Shown: positions 1 through 11,558, numbered from the stretch's first letter. The stretch is 64,000 nucleotides of DNA from Linum tenue (GCA_946122785.1 CAMGYJ010000004.1:18188150-18252149); one strand, 5' to 3'. The notes: generated from the sequence alone by a model not told the origin. Numbers and translations are program-made.

Positions 1-408
1 GTCAATAAGGCATTCATGAAAGTCAAGCATGGCCGCATCCGCAGAAGACCTCCCACCTCTCTTTTCTACACTCGATAAGATCTGGTTGAATTCGCCCCCA
101 TAAAGCTAGGGTCCAGACCACTGAGCTGCTAAGTACCGAAGCATCTCCCAGGTTTTGTGCTTATCCTCTCCTTCTGACCAGCTATAAATGCCAGTAAACC
201 TCCATATACCTCCCTCATCTTCTATCTTTGTATCAATATGATTCAAAGATTTCGTCATAACAGTCAAATTAACTTCCTCGGTCCACCAAATGCTTAAGCC
301 TCCAGCAGGACCCCCAACAGAAGTGTCTGTTGGCCAACTCGTCCCATCCTTAAACCCCAGCGCCTTGCGAGTCTCTTCATTCTCATCCTCGGTCTTCTTA
401 GTTTCCAT
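1..408 (-). pseudogene. LINE ORF2, N-terminal endonuclease part (degenerate, runs off the window edge)
   Basis: Read from 408 downwards, this is the start of an L1-type ORF2. It begins with a polar N-terminus and then has GGLSIWW, WRFTGIYSW and a KHKTWEMLRYL stretch, which is the usual opening of the apurinic endonuclease domain of plant LINEs. The endonuclease nicks target DNA for target-primed reverse transcription. An in-frame TAG at 106-108 interrupts it just before the conserved 'W-L-x-GG-x-FN' segment. The frame then continues in recognisable form (GGEFNQIL, EKRGG, LDFHECLID) to base 1, so the element extends beyond the window. It follows the ORF1-like region upstream on the same strand. 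The stop codon and the decayed ORF1 make it inactive. Confidence 0.75.
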
Positions 409-429
409 TATAAAACACTACTAACGGGG

Positions 430-2152
430 AGGTTTGTCGCAATAGCGACTTCAACGCTCTAACTGCCCGCTTACTCCCCAATCCGTGACAGTTATAGCTC
501 AGAATTCTCATTTATGACCCGAAGGGGATAGGTTCCCCGCACCTTTTCCATTTTTTTATTTGACGGGTATGAGTATTGCTCCGTGTACTCCTTATTGTTT
601 ACTCGGTTCAGATTGGGCACTTTTAGACCCTCTGCCACCCTCCTTTTGCTTATTCGGTCCTTATCTCTCCCAGCATTCGCCCCTCCACCCGGACTCACTC
701 CTGTCACCACTTCGGCCGGTTGTTTCCCCCCTTTCTTCCCCTCGGACCTACCATTCTTTAGACCATCATCGACCTTCTGCCTTTCTCCTCCCTTCTGTTT
801 TAGCATCTCCTTCTCCTTCGTGGCATGTGACTTCCCCAATTTTTTACCTACTTTGTCCCCCTCCTTCCCATTCGCCATCCCATTACCTTTGCCAGCCTCT
901 TTCTCCCCTCCCTCTTCTGACGTTGCATGCATAGCTATCACCTCCTCCTGCATTTCCTCATGTAAAGCATGAACCTCATTCTTCACATGAATTGCATTAT
1001 GTCCACTTCCATTGTCAGATCTCCGTTGTTGCCTCCTGTTACGTCGCATCACCGACATCCACTCCCTATAGATTCTACCATTCGTGGGATCGGGCTGCTG
1101 GGTCTCCGGGACCTGCTCACACTCTTCCGCATTAATATCCGAGGTCATATGATCTGACATGTACACTTAGCAGTCGATTTCCCATACATGCCACACTCCC
1201 CACATGTGTTATCCAATCCCTCGTACTGAATTAGATACGTAATCCCTTCCACCTTGTACTGGGACAAGAGCCGTTTGGTTAGGTTCACTTCTACGCAAAC
1301 CCGGGCAAACTTTGCTCTTGCTCCTAACTCTATAGCATGATCAACCTTAATTGGTGTCCCAATGAGACCCCCGATCCTCATCACCGCTTCGACATTAACA
1401 AATTAAATGGGAAGCTCTGGTAGCTGGACCCAGACTATGGTTGATTTAATCTCCGACTTCCAGGGATTAAAACCCTTGAACCAGCGATGGACTGCTAAAT
1501 ATATATCCCCCAACAACCATGGTCCACTTGTGGAGGCAAGGTCATAAACTCGCTGATCACGAAACCTCACGAGATAGCATCCGTTCTTCATATCCGATAT
1601 CTGAATATCACCATTCCGCGCCCATAGGTAGTTCAGTCTTCGAGCCAGTGGCGGATAAGAGATTCGACGGCCCAAACCCTTCACAACTAAGGCTGATCGC
1701 TACTCCCGTCGCCACCGTGTCTTCTCCGCCGCAGTAAATAAAACCGGGGGGCACCGAGGGTCATATTCCTCCTCCAATCCATAATCTCGTCATCCTCCTC
1801 TTTTTCATAAGCCGCCACATCCTCCGAATCTGACTCCGCTACGTACCACCCTTCTGCATCCATCTTGGCGCTCTTAAACAACTTCTCCGCCGCGCCTTTC
1901 CATGGCGAGGGGGTTTGTTTCTCGGCATTAGTATCCACCCATGTCTCCGTTTCCATCTCATTGTATGTTTCCTCCAACCCTACCCCTTCTCGATTCAAGT
2001 CTAGCGCCCGTGCACGTTTCTTTGCCTGCACTGATTCCCGATCGCTCTTCCCGTCCGGGGTTGAGGAAACCATTGCTGGCCTCCGGCTTCCACTTATATC
2101 TGGGGGGTTTCCCTGCCGGGGCCATTGGCTTGCCTGACGGTGGTGCCGTCAT
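430..2152 (-). pseudogene. LINE ORF1 (DUF4283 plus zinc-knuckle), frameshifted
   Basis: Three adjoining minus-strand frames make up a plant LINE ORF1, the RNA-binding gag-like protein. From about 2,152 to 1,687 there is a charged N-terminus. From 1,690 to 1,406 the DUF4283-type domain reads VVKGLGRRISY, LNYLWARNGD, GCYLVRF, GPWLLGD and WVQLPELPI. From 1,384 to 1,150 comes the remainder (MRIGGLIGTPIKVD, ARVCVEV) with a knuckle remnant CGECGMYGKSTAKC. The last basic Lys/Gly-rich tail runs 1,166-492. Frame changes near 1,687 and a stop at about 1,403 break it. The knuckle has lost the usual His spacing. ORF2 follows directly at 408, as expected for an L1-clade LINE. Confidence 0.7.
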
Positions 2153-2190
2153 TGCGCACGGAAGCGTACGAAGGAAAAACGTTCATTAGG

Positions 2191-2779
2191 TTTTCCATCC
2201 GAAAAAAACGAAACTCTGTTAATAGCAATTAACAGGGTAGAGAAAAAAGTTTGTTAGGTGTCCGCACCATCCTGATCACGTGTCTATACCTCATGCACAA
2301 TTGCACATACTCCTAACATTAAATATTAAGTAATAATATATAATTGCATAATTTCAAATTTCAAAACCCCATTTATCATTTCTTAATGTTAATTTTCATA
2401 TTAGCACAAATTTATGGATCGAAACTGGCTCATTGATGCAGGAGCTTCGACTTTAGCCAAACCGTTTACAATCTATATAAGGTTGGCGAATAAATTATGG
2501 AATCCGTGTTCAAAAAAAGAAAAATATGTTGCCATTACATTATTACAAGAATAAAATGATAGAATTAATTAAGAAATAAAAATCAATACAAAATTAATTA
2601 TTGTGAGATTGAACAAATAAGAGAATTCAAACAGTAACCCAATTGAAAATTAGTCTATTTATACTGGACCTACCTGAATAGGTTATGAGAGCTCATTTGA
2701 GTAAAAGAGAAGAAGAAACAAAGAGTGAAGAGGAAGAACATTAAATGAGTAGAACTGTAGAATTGATCATTTGGATTTT
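2191..2779. other. AT-rich DNA, no gene seen
   Basis: This stretch is AT-rich with short A and T runs. I see no coding frame, RNA gene or repeat that I can name. Confidence 0.5.
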
Positions 2780-2784
2780 AAATA

Positions 2785-2938
2785 TTAAGTTACAAATTAT
2801 ATATGTATGTATGTATGTATATAGAGAGATAGCACAACTATCCCTAAGGGTTGGAAAAACATTAGCCCCTTCACTAATGATCATGGTTCGAATCTCACGT
2901 TTAAATTATTTAACCTCTTGTCAGATTTCTGATTAATT
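2785..2938 (+). repeat. possible tRNA-derived SINE-like repeat
   Basis: After a GTAT microsatellite, the plus strand reads 'gagagatagcacaac...ctaagggttgg' and then 'atggttcgaatctc'. The second string resembles a Pol III B box (GGTTCGAATCT). The first is only weakly A-box-like. The spacing fits a tRNA-derived SINE head. No poly(A) tail or target duplication was established, so this is tentative. Confidence 0.3.
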
Positions 2939-2939
2939 C

Positions 2940-3141
2940 TTCTTGTTTTGATTGAGAGAATGAAAAATCGTACATTATACAGCTAGAGTTGCTGGTTTTA
3001 CACTCTGTTCTCCTAAGAAGCAGGAAATAGTTGCGAGACTACTAACTAACCTAATCAAATTACATTATAGTACCTATCCTAATTACAATCTATCCATGTA
3101 AATTTATCCTTATTACAATTTGGTACATCATATCTCTAATA
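2940..3141 (-). repeat. partial 3' LTR of a copia element
   Basis: In minus orientation, the polypurine tract AAGGGGGGG (3,150-3,142) follows directly after the copia reading frame, and TATTAGAGATATG starts right behind it, where a 3' LTR should begin. The LTR-like sequence continues to about 2,940 and then meets the SINE-like repeat. No matching 5' LTR was found, so its length and outer end are uncertain. Confidence 0.45.
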
Positions 3142-3154
3142 CCCCCCCTTCAAG

Positions 3155-3765
3155 CTAAACGTGAATTGATTTCAGGTTGAGCTTGGAGATGAGGTCAACA
3201 AAAGTGTGAACTGGCGGAGCCTTGGTGAATGGATATGCAAGTTGTAAGGTAGTAGAAATGTGCTGCACTTTCAGTTTGTTAGCAAGTACTTGATCTCTGG
3301 TGAAGTGGCAATCGACTTCGATATGTTTTGTTCTTTCATGTTGAACTGGATTCTGTGTCATCTTGACTGCAGAAAGGCTGTCACAGTAGATCGTGTAGGG
3401 CTGCTGAGGTTGCACTGGGAGTTGCTTGAACAGGGCTGTCATCCACTGGAGTTCCTGAGATGTATCTGCTAAGGCTCGGTATTCTGCTTTAGCGGATGAC
3501 CTGGAGATTGTATGTTGCTTCTTGGAACGCCAACTGATGAGAGAATTACCTAGGAAAACACAGAAACCTGTCACTGATCTTCGAGTATTAGGGCATCCAG
3601 CCCAATCATAATATGAGAAAGCAGTGAGAAGAAGAGAAGAATTGGATGGAAAGAATAGGCCACGGGCAGAGTAGTTTTTAAATATCTTAGTAATCTATGA
3701 GTTGCTTGCTCATGAAATGTAGTGGGTGAATCAACAAATTGGCTTAGTAGAAGGCTCAAATCAAA
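3155..3765 (-). pseudogene. Ty1/copia RNase H, 3' end of pol
   Basis: This is the C-terminal part of a copia polyprotein. It reads SPTTFHEQATHRLLRYLK, then after a frame change near 3,620-3,640 the segment TGFCVFLGNSLISWRSKKQ, followed by SAKAEYRAL, YCDSLSAVKM and NPVQHERTKHIEVDCHF. These are the usual copia RNase H blocks; the enzyme removes RNA from RNA:DNA hybrids during reverse transcription. The stop is followed by the polypurine tract at 3,142-3,150. Everything upstream (gag, protease, integrase, RT) is missing, because at about 3,758 the sequence changes without a gap to a MULE transposase on the opposite strand. Confidence 0.8.
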
Positions 3766-5628
3766 TCTTTGAAAGCCGTAGGCATCAGAACCAACCATGT
3801 GATGGATTTGATGGTCAACCAAACTGGTGGTTATAGTTATGTCGGTTACACAACGAAAGATCTGTATAATTTTGTTGATGCTGATCCCAGGGCAACAATT
3901 TGTAATGGTGATGGTGATGCTGAAGGTGCATTAGCCTACTTGCGTGCTAAAGCTGAAAGTGACCCTGGGTTTTATTGTAGATTCACCGTTAATGAAGAAA
4001 GTGAACTGGGGCATTTATTCTGGGCAGATGGTAACTGTTGCCAAGATTATGCCTGCTTTGGTGATGTCTTGGTGTTTGATACCACATACAAGACTAATGC
4101 TTATAAAATGCCATTGGTGGTGCTGGTGGGTGCGAATCATCATCATTCAGCAACTGTGTTTGGTTGTGCTTTGTTAAAAGATGAATATTTTTTCAGTTAC
4201 AAATGGCTATTGGACATGTTTCTAGAGGCAATGAAAGGAAAAAAAGCCAAAACTTGTTCTAACTGATGGAGATAAATCGATGAGAAAAGCCATCAAAGCT
4301 GTGATGCCAGAGGTTCATCATAGGTTATGTAGTTGGCACTTGAGTAGGAATGTGAGTTCGAATGTTCAGGGAGAGGAATTCAAGAATGTATTTGATAGAT
4401 GTGCTAACAAAATCAAAGAAGTTGAGATTTTCGAAGAGTTGTGGAGAAGCACTGTTGAGAAGCTTAATCTGCATTGTAATGAGTGGGTGTCCAAGATGTA
4501 CATGATACGTAGTCGATGGGCACATGCATTCTTTGTTGGGAAGTTCACATGTGGAATGAAGAGTACACAGCGGTGTGAAGCTATGCATTCAGTGTTGAAG
4601 AGATTTCTGACAAGTCGCCTAAAGCTATTTGAATTTGTTGAACAGTTTCACAGAGGTCTACGACGACTGAGGTACGAGGAGCTGCACAATGATCATGTAA
4701 GTAATGACACAACTCCGGTTTGTGATGGTCATTTATTGAGTCTTGAGAAACATGCTGCTGAGCTCTTTACTCGAGATATGTTTTTCAAGGTTCGAAAGCA
4801 AATGAAAAGAGAGCCACTTCTATATAGTACATCCGCTGTGACAGAAAGTGGAAGAGTTTCTTATGCCCTGTCTCAATATTATGATCCTAACTCAAATTGG
4901 AGAGTCACTTATTATCCTGCAGTTGGAGATATCAGGTGTTCTTGTCAGTTGTTTGAGACTAAAGGCATACCTTGTTGTCATTGTTCCTTTGTTATGTAAG
5001 TCAACAATATTAGTCTGTTACCACGTGATTTGGTACTGAAACGGTGGTGTAAGGATGCAAAAAAGATGTGAATGTAAAGCTGGACAATCCTGAAGTTAAT
5101 ACTGTGATTAGGTGCGGAACCTTGAGTGGTTTTTGTGGGAAACTTTGTCATTATGCTTCACAGAAAAATGAAGGATATCAAATGGTGAAGAATGATGTGG
5201 AGAAGTTGATCATTTCAGCTGAGCAGATTTGGCAGAAAATGAAGGACACAACTAAGAGTGGTTGTGCACATGCTAAGGACACATCTGAACAAGCTAGTAC
5301 AAGTAGAGTTATAGTCAAGGATCCTCGAGTTGTGAAAACTAAAGGTTCTTCTAACCCGAATCCAACCAGCAGAAAGGCAAGACATTGTAAGTACTGCAAG
5401 AATTCAGGACATGATTATAGGAACTTTCCTCAGAGACCAACAGAAAGTGATGTTGGGGGCTCGAGCACTACTATAAATCATGATGATTCTGCAAGAGAAG
5501 GTCCAAATATGGGAATGTCGCCATCTATTGAAGTTGGTTGTTCTATGTCTGGGTTATTGTTTGCAATGGATGAAAGGGCAAGGCTGGCTCGGGATAAGGA
5601 AAATATGTCATTTGAGAATCGGACCTGA
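3758..5628 (+). pseudogene. FAR1/FRS-type MULE transposase, truncated and frameshifted
   Basis: The protein starts inside the MULE domain (SLKAVGIRTNHVMD, YNFVDADPR). It has the first catalytic block VFDTTYKTNAY, then a one-base homopolymer frameshift at about 4,215-4,265. In the second frame it continues with MRKAIKAV, HRLCSWHL, the conserved 'GMKSTQRCEAMHS' block and a SWIM zinc finger (CSCQLFETKGIPCCH; the usual Arg of PCRH is Cys). A stop at 4,999 and a further frame lead to 5,068-5,628, which ends with a broken zinc knuckle (CKYCKNSGHDYRNF, last Cys replaced by Phe). The FAR1 DNA-binding N-terminus is missing because of the junction with copia. A better preserved relative lies at 28,078-30,198 on the other strand. 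Inactive. Confidence 0.85.
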
Positions 5629-6985
5629 GAGGGGTATGCTACAACTATCTTATATATGAAATTCTATAAGATTTGATAAACCTTGGATTTATGATTCATT
5701 TTCCTGAAATTTATTTATTGCAGAAGCCGTTGCAGCATCATGAGGTTGAGTTCGTGAGGGAAATGCATTCTATCTTGAGGGAGATCAGCTCTCCCATGAT
5801 TTTTTTAATACTGTTGGATGGAATTTGCTGCTACAATATGCAATTTGAGTGTTAGGAGAGTTTGTTTTTTGGCTTGCTGTTGGTATGGAGATGTGGTTTC
5901 TTCTTATAGGACTGTTGATTGCTAGATGTCATCGATCTGTTTCATTATGGTTGCACTTGTATAATGTCTTCGAAGAGATGTTAAGGTATTTAAACTGTCG
6001 TATGATTTTCATTGATCCCCTGCTGTTTGCTGGATTTTTGAAAATTGTTTCTGAACTGCCCGAATTGATCTTGTGTTTTTAAAGAACAATGGTAATACAA
6101 AAGTCCCTGGATTAGTACTGTGTATGAGAGTTGAGAGTTGAGACTTGTTTACTGTTTAGTACTGCGTAGAGGGTATTGCAATAATGGGGTTAACTAATTG
6201 AAAGGGAGAATATGACAGATAGTAGAAGAAGTATTATATTCATTGGCTGTTGCTGGGTATAGGAGTTTACATTCCAATAGAAGAATCTAACTCAGTTTAT
6301 CAACGAGCTATGCCAAACATCAATTTCATACAACCTTAAGTCCCCTACCACAACTGCCACGAGTTCATGCACAATCACTATCCCAATGCTGCCACCAATC
6401 CCTCATTACCTCCTGCACCTACTGTTTAACTTCCTCCTCTCTCTCCACCAGCAAACAAGCTTGATCATCTTGACCTACAAAATTAGATTATATGAGGTGT
6501 TTTGGGCTTTATACTCACAGAAATTTCATTTAGGATATCCAGCCACAGACCAGCCACAGACATAACCGAAGATAAGAGTTTCATTGCTCTTCAACAGTCA
6601 ACACCACTGCTGCAAAACATATCCAATTGCACAGCACTACTGCAGAACAGATCAAACATAACATTTTACACAACTTCAATTTTGTACTGTGTAAGCTAAC
6701 AACATAGAGATAAAGACAACAAATGAACTGTCATGAATCTTTCCACTCAAAAACTACGCACCATGGAGCAAATTATGCAAGGTACGACTTAATGGAAAAG
6801 TAGTCTTCTAAAGATAATAACTTAAAAACGACAACCTCTTCCCTAGGCCAGATAAGTACAAGGTTCTGCCAATAGGTGAACAGGTGCTTCGTTCATTTCA
6901 TCCTTGCATAAACTTCCCTTGCTCTCTTATACTCCTTTGGCTGTTAATCCAATCTTCTTTCTCAATCACCAGTTCTGGAAAGCTG
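5629..6985. other. downstream of the MULE remnant, no gene seen
   Basis: A possible acceptor near 5,723 (tttattgcag) suggests that the transposase transcript may have had a 3' untranslated exon. Apart from that I see only short non-conserved frames and AT-rich sequence. Confidence 0.35.
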
Positions 6986-6989
6986 TCTG

Positions 6990-7935
6990 CTAGAAGATTC
7001 TGCTTCCATATCCACTGTTCTTGCCTCCTGCATAACTAGGGAAGATGCATTATCCGAACCTAAGAAACACAAACACTGTAATTCACAGCAACACTAATCA
7101 TGCAGGCACACACATAATACCTTGTCTAGGCTGTTCAGATTCTCTTTCGATCTGTGATAGCCAGATTAACATGTGATCATTGTAGAACTCTCCATAAGAA
7201 TGGTGTTGCTGAGACCTTCCATGATCAAATGCATGTCCAAACCTTTATGGCCCCTCCTCATCCACCCGAAATCTTCATAGAATGGGACCAACCACGTCTG
7301 CAGAAGCATGCACCTCGCCTCTTTAGAATCCAACATCTGTCCCTTCCCGACACCAACAAACAACCTCGATGTGACTCTGCTGATCTTGTACCTGTGAACA
7401 GTTGGTATTTTGGAATGTGCTTCAGAGAGTTCAGTCTGTGATGCCCATGTCTTTAGAAACTCCTCAGCTATCTGTGTGTCAATCATTATATCCAATAGCC
7501 AGTGCAAGTTATCAGCTTGTCGAGCAATTTGTGCAACATCCTTTAAGTTTCCTGATGCTGCCTGGAGAAAATGGGTATGCAGCAATTGCAAACACAAGCT
7601 GCGTACATGGACTCCTTTCTGAGACTGGTATGAGAAGCAACACTCTCCCGAAGCATTTTGGCAACCAATCCTTTCATTTCACTCCTGGCTTTCTCGTCTT
7701 TTCCTTCCAGAACTACATGCAAGAGTTTGACAAGCACTTCTTCATTGTCACTACTCTCTTCCACTCCATTGTTGACTACAGTGGATACTCTTTTTAGAAC
7801 TTCTCCTGCCCCAACTCCCCCCAAGTACTCCACACAAGATAAGACTCCTGAAGCAAAAGCTATAGCTGCCGAAACCTGACCAGAGGAAACAAACAACCAT
7901 TCATCCGTTAGGAACCCTACAGCATTGTTCACTGT
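6990..7935 (-). pseudogene. fragment resembling the C-terminal part of plant BTB/POZ proteins
   Basis: Minus-strand frames from 7,935 read [45 protein letters not shown] and KESMYAAC. A frame change near 7,550-7,590 follows, then [61 protein letters not shown] and GLSNTIL. From memory this matches the C-terminal region of plant BTB/POZ proteins of the At1g63850 type, which are thought to act as E3-ligase substrate adaptors. The BTB domain itself is not visible. The frame changes again near 7,200, and a further exon-like piece lies at about 7,060-6,960. I read this as a partial gene copy. The family name is moderately certain and the loss of function fairly certain. Confidence 0.55.
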
Positions 7936-8055
7936 TCATCCAAAAGACATCCTTTCCTCAAACTTTTACTCCACCCTGAACTCATGCAATTCATATCACT
8001 AAACAAGCTCTAAAAGTGCTGAATGTCGCTATCTAATTTCAGGGTTCCTGATCAA

Positions 8056-8241
8056 TCAAATAGATAGCAGCCAAAACACAATTTGTTCTACATTCTCCAA
8101 GTTTAGAAAGCTAAGAAATTTACCTTTAGAATGCCAAGAACTTTGATAACGTCCTCCTTCATAAGCCTCCTTCTGAGATCTTTCGAGTACATCAACCTCA
8201 AGGTCTATCCTAAGTTCCATTTGAATCTGACACCAAGACAA
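8056..8241 (-). other. exon-like segment with consensus splice sites
   Basis: On the minus strand, an acceptor (ttggtgtcag, ending near 8,229) and a donor (tctaaag|gtaaat, near 8,124) bracket a segment of about 105 bases. One frame is open across it and a second gives RRRLMKEDVIKVLGILK. It lies between the BTB-like fragment and the possible first exon at 8,672, so it may be an internal exon of a decayed gene. I do not recognise the product. Confidence 0.3.
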
Positions 8242-8405
8242 AGTGAAAGCAAATCCTTAGCCTACAGCAAGCAGAGAATTGAAACATTAACGTCGCACAA
8301 GGTAAGTATTGTGAAAGCTGGAACATCCCAATGTGTTCGATTTCGAACCCTATAAACACCTCCAACGCGAAATTTCAACATCAAATTCAAAATTGATGCA
8401 TGAAA

Positions 8406-8780
8406 TCAATGATAACGCTCCCAAGTGAGAGGAATTGAGGAATTGAGAGGAATGAGAGGAATTGAGTAGAGGCGGAGAAGAACATGGTAACTCCTGAACT
8501 TGCGAGCTTTGCAGGTTCGCTTGACAGGTTTGGGATTGGACTTCCGATATGAGCATGGTGAAACGAGAAGTGCAAGTCGCCTATGGAGTTGGGCCGAGTC
8601 GACGGGGTTGGGAGAAACCAGCGGCGACACAGAATCGGCGGCAATGGGTGGTGCAGATGGACTTGGCTCCATTTTCTCTGGAAAAAGAGCACGCAGCCGA
8701 GAGAGAACAAGGAAGAGAGGGAATTTTGCTTTTGCCTCCCAAATGGACTTGGGGGAAGGCAAGAAAATTGGCGGGAAGGT
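8406..8780 (-). other. possible 5' exon, GC-rich
   Basis: A locally GC-rich stretch on the minus strand has an ATG at 8,672 followed by a Ser/Pro-rich frame (MEPSPSAPPIAADSVSPLVS, then VDSAQLHRRLALL). Composition and position upstream of the exon-like pieces at 8,056-8,241 and 6,990-7,935 suggest a first exon and promoter of the same decayed gene. No domain is recognised. Confidence 0.3.
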
Positions 8781-9437
8781 CGAATTTTTGTGAAAATAAA
8801 AGGAGGGGAATTTTGTATTTTCTGTGCTAAGGGATTTTCGGAGCCAAAAGAAATTAAAGGGAACTTTCCCTTTCTTAATTTGGGATTACTTTTGTTCAAG
8901 ATAAATTGCTCATTGTCATTAGGAAATAAATTCATCAATTTCCATGATTATCACATCAAATTTTGGATTTGAATTGCTAACAATGGTCTAATATAATATA
9001 ACATATAATCGGACCTAATTAATGTGTTATTCTAAACTCTAAAACTTCAAATTTGATCGCAACCCCAATTCACAAATTGAAAACCTCAAACGCTAACCCT
9101 AAATCTTGCTATAGATATCATGTTAATGCATATTCAGTTGTATATATCATTTCAATGTAAGAACTACGACTGATTACGATCGTTGCCTCATTGTTACGCC
9201 CAAAAATAACATGTATTGATGAGCCGCAATCATAGGCCCTCAAATAGGATATGTGAAGACCTACAATATCTCTTCCCAACTCTAGTTGTAACTGACATCA
9301 GACTAAACAATTCCGTTCTAACCGAAATGAATCGAATGTTAGCCCTTAGCTTGGCCACACACACATATGTTGAGTAGATACGATAACTTTCAATACGAAG
9401 AGATGGAACTAACTAGACTATTTTAATGGTCGTACGT
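8781..9437. other. AT-rich intergenic DNA
   Basis: No coding frame, RNA gene or named repeat was seen here. The sequence is AT-rich and non-repetitive at the scale I could read. Confidence 0.45.
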
Positions 9438-9665
9438 AGGGCTGCAAATGAGCCGAGCTACTCGCGAGCGGCTCGGCGTTCGACTCGAGAAAAGTTCGTA
9501 GGAAACTCGGCTCGTTAATAAATGAGCCGAATATGAGCTAAGCTTTGTTCAGCTCGTGAAGCTTGCGAGGTAGCTCGACTTGGTGGCGTGTTCAGCTAAA
9601 CTCGTGAGCTGGCTCGTTTATAGCTCATGATATGTCTCAACATATGGCTAGAGAGCCAACTCGAT
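9438..9665. repeat. dispersed plant repeat with GAGCCGAGC / GCTCGGCTC motifs
   Basis: The segment opens with 'gggctgcaaatgagccgagc' and is filled with alternating CTCG, GAGCCGA and CTCGTGAGC words, a composition typical of a non-autonomous repeat common in plant genomes. Many short inverted motifs let it fold on itself. I cannot assign a superfamily, because no clear terminal repeats with target duplications were found. Confidence 0.4.
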
Positions 9666-9699
9666 TACCAACTTATGTAAGAATCAATCTATAAGAAGC

Positions 9700-10480
9700 A
9701 CGCATTGTCAATTATCTTCAAGGCCACTCAAATTAACAAGGCATCTTTCAAGGTGTTGCCCCTCCTGTCACTTCGCCTGCCTGCGAACCCATCTTTCCTT
9801 CTCTTCTCTTATCTTTCTTCATCCCCATCCCACTTCTCTTTCTTCTTCCCACCACCCCAACTGATAAAATTGCTCCGATTGCAATTCAATTCACACAAAT
9901 TAACATAGGCAAAATGCTGGCGGTGTAGGAAATTAGGTCATCAAGACCCCAACCCAGCAACAACCATAAAATCCCTAATCGACAAATTCGAGTTCGACTT
10001 CTTCCCGTTTTCCCCTTCGTCTCGCAACCCGCAACCCTCGTCTCCCAATCTGCCTCGCCAATCTCCTCGCGAACTCCACCTCGCCTATCGCCTCTGGCCA
10101 GCATCGCGGTCCTGGTCGTGGTTATTGGCTCGTCGGTCGTCGGCCACTCTGCGAGGGAACAAAGCTCATCTCAGTCTCCACCTCGTCACGCAGAGAAGAT
10201 GAAGAGTGCTCGTCGTCTGAGCTTGTCGCTCATCGGAGCTTCCCTGCTAGTCAGCCGCCACTGTCATCTGATTTGGGAGAAGGATAAACGAATTGAAGGT
10301 GACTTCGACTTACGATGAACGTACAAAGACAAAGCAACAAATGCGGGTGATTTGAGTGAAGGATGAACAAATAGATGGTGACAATGGTGGCGACGGTGAA
10401 TTTGCATTGAATTGAAGGGTGAACGGCTTCGACTGAAAGCAAGAACGGGTAATTCACTAACTTAGGGATTCATATAGGGG
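9700..10480. other. GC-rich block upstream of the plus-strand Ulp1-like gene
   Basis: After a pyrimidine-rich stretch (9,745-9,860, many CTT/TCTTC words), the sequence becomes CpG-rich (10,010-10,300). No conserved protein is visible in any frame. Similar CpG-rich blocks lie upstream of the minus-strand Ulp1-like gene (19,560-20,120) and at the right end of the large MULE (35,400-35,600). It is therefore probably the promoter and 5' leader region of this element type. Confidence 0.3.
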
Positions 10481-10639
10481 ATTATTTTTGGTGATATAGC
10501 TTTATTTTGTTAGCATTCAGTTCTAGGTTTAATTCGCAGCTGAGATAGCTTTAGTTTGATCGTCCAATTCCAAATTGCTTGATTATATTAATTGTTTGTC
10601 TATTCCATGATTCCTTGTATTCGTTTGTAGTTGTTGGGT

Positions 10640-11051
10640 GTTCGAGAATCTCTGGGAAGAGAAAATTTGTTAAGCCTTTTGTTATACGTGAAGAGGAATA
10701 GGCATCAAGGTGCTACAGATGGGAAGAAGAGTAAGACGGTCAGAAAGAAGGTGGGGGGAGTTGATTTTTGGCAGTTGAATCCAGATTTTCTGGCTGTTAA
10801 TTGAAGGTTCTATCGGGTGAATGGAAAGTATTCGAGGAAGATGTTGAGGGAGATGAGGTTTAAGAACACTCTGGAGCAATGGAGAATCTGGAGAAGTACG
10901 TACAATGGTTTAGGGGATGCTGTTGTGAAGGAGTATGAGGAGCTTCCTCATTGAGCCAAAAAAAACTTGCACCACCGGAACTTTGATTCCTCCATGCATC
11001 CACGCTTTGGCAGTCAAGCTGCTGCTGCTGGTGGCACGCCAGGTGTACTAG
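10640..11051 (+). pseudogene. unidentified gene fragment with two CpG-type stop codons
   Basis: One frame carries a basic start (KRNRHQGATDGKKSKTVRKK), then GGVDFWQLNPDF, a stop, RFYRVNGKYSRKMLREMRF, EQWRIWRSTYNGLGDAVV, KEYEELPH, a second stop, and AKKNLHHRNFDSSMHPRFG up to a consensus donor (gtactag|gtgag, 11,051). Both stops are TGA in a context where CGA would keep the frame, as expected from methylated-CpG decay. I do not recognise the family. It lies just upstream of, and on the same strand as, the Ulp1-like exons. It could be their original 5' exon or a captured host fragment. Confidence 0.4.
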
Positions 11052-11558
11052 GTGAGTTTTTCATGCTATTTTGACGAACAAGAATGAACTCAAAGCTTTG
11101 ATTCACTGTTGTTTTACAGTTCATTATGCATTGTGGGGAAAATGTCTACTTGTTTCCCACGTGTGGTCTGCTTATTGCTTTGTCTTTGATGCCTTCTTGC
11201 TCCATGATATTTAGCATAATTGTATAGATTTGAGAGTTAATAAAATTGGGATTTTGATCCCCACGTATTATGGTAAGTAAGAAGTTTTGAGAAGGTAGGA
11301 AGCTTATTTATTTATTTATTTTTAATGGTAAAACCTAACAGATCACAACAGAAGTTTTTCAAAGAGTCCTCTTGTTTCTTCATCTCCTCTCTAGATACGT
11401 TTTTCTATATAAGCAACTCATCCTAGTGAATTAATCTTCGTATTTTAGTTGAGTAGCATACTAGGAATTGGTGTCATGGAAGGGTTAGTTTCAGTTTTTC
11501 CCGATGCCTTTCTTCTTCAGTCTTATCGACCCTGCTGTCACTACTTTTTTATGTTCAG

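Larger units (their letters stand above)
1..2190 (-). mobile_element. L1-clade LINE, 5' part only within the window
   Basis: ORF1-like (2,152-430) followed by ORF2 endonuclease (408 onward) in the same orientation defines a non-LTR retrotransposon whose 3' part lies to the left of the window. The sequence above 2,190 turns abruptly AT-rich with no coding signal, so the 5' end is probably close to 2,190. No target-site duplication could be checked because the 3' end is outside. Confidence 0.7.

Noticed and set aside
560..972. Plus-strand Pro/Ser/Leu-rich frames
   Set aside because: They are shadows of the Lys/Gly-rich tail of the LINE ORF1 on the minus strand.
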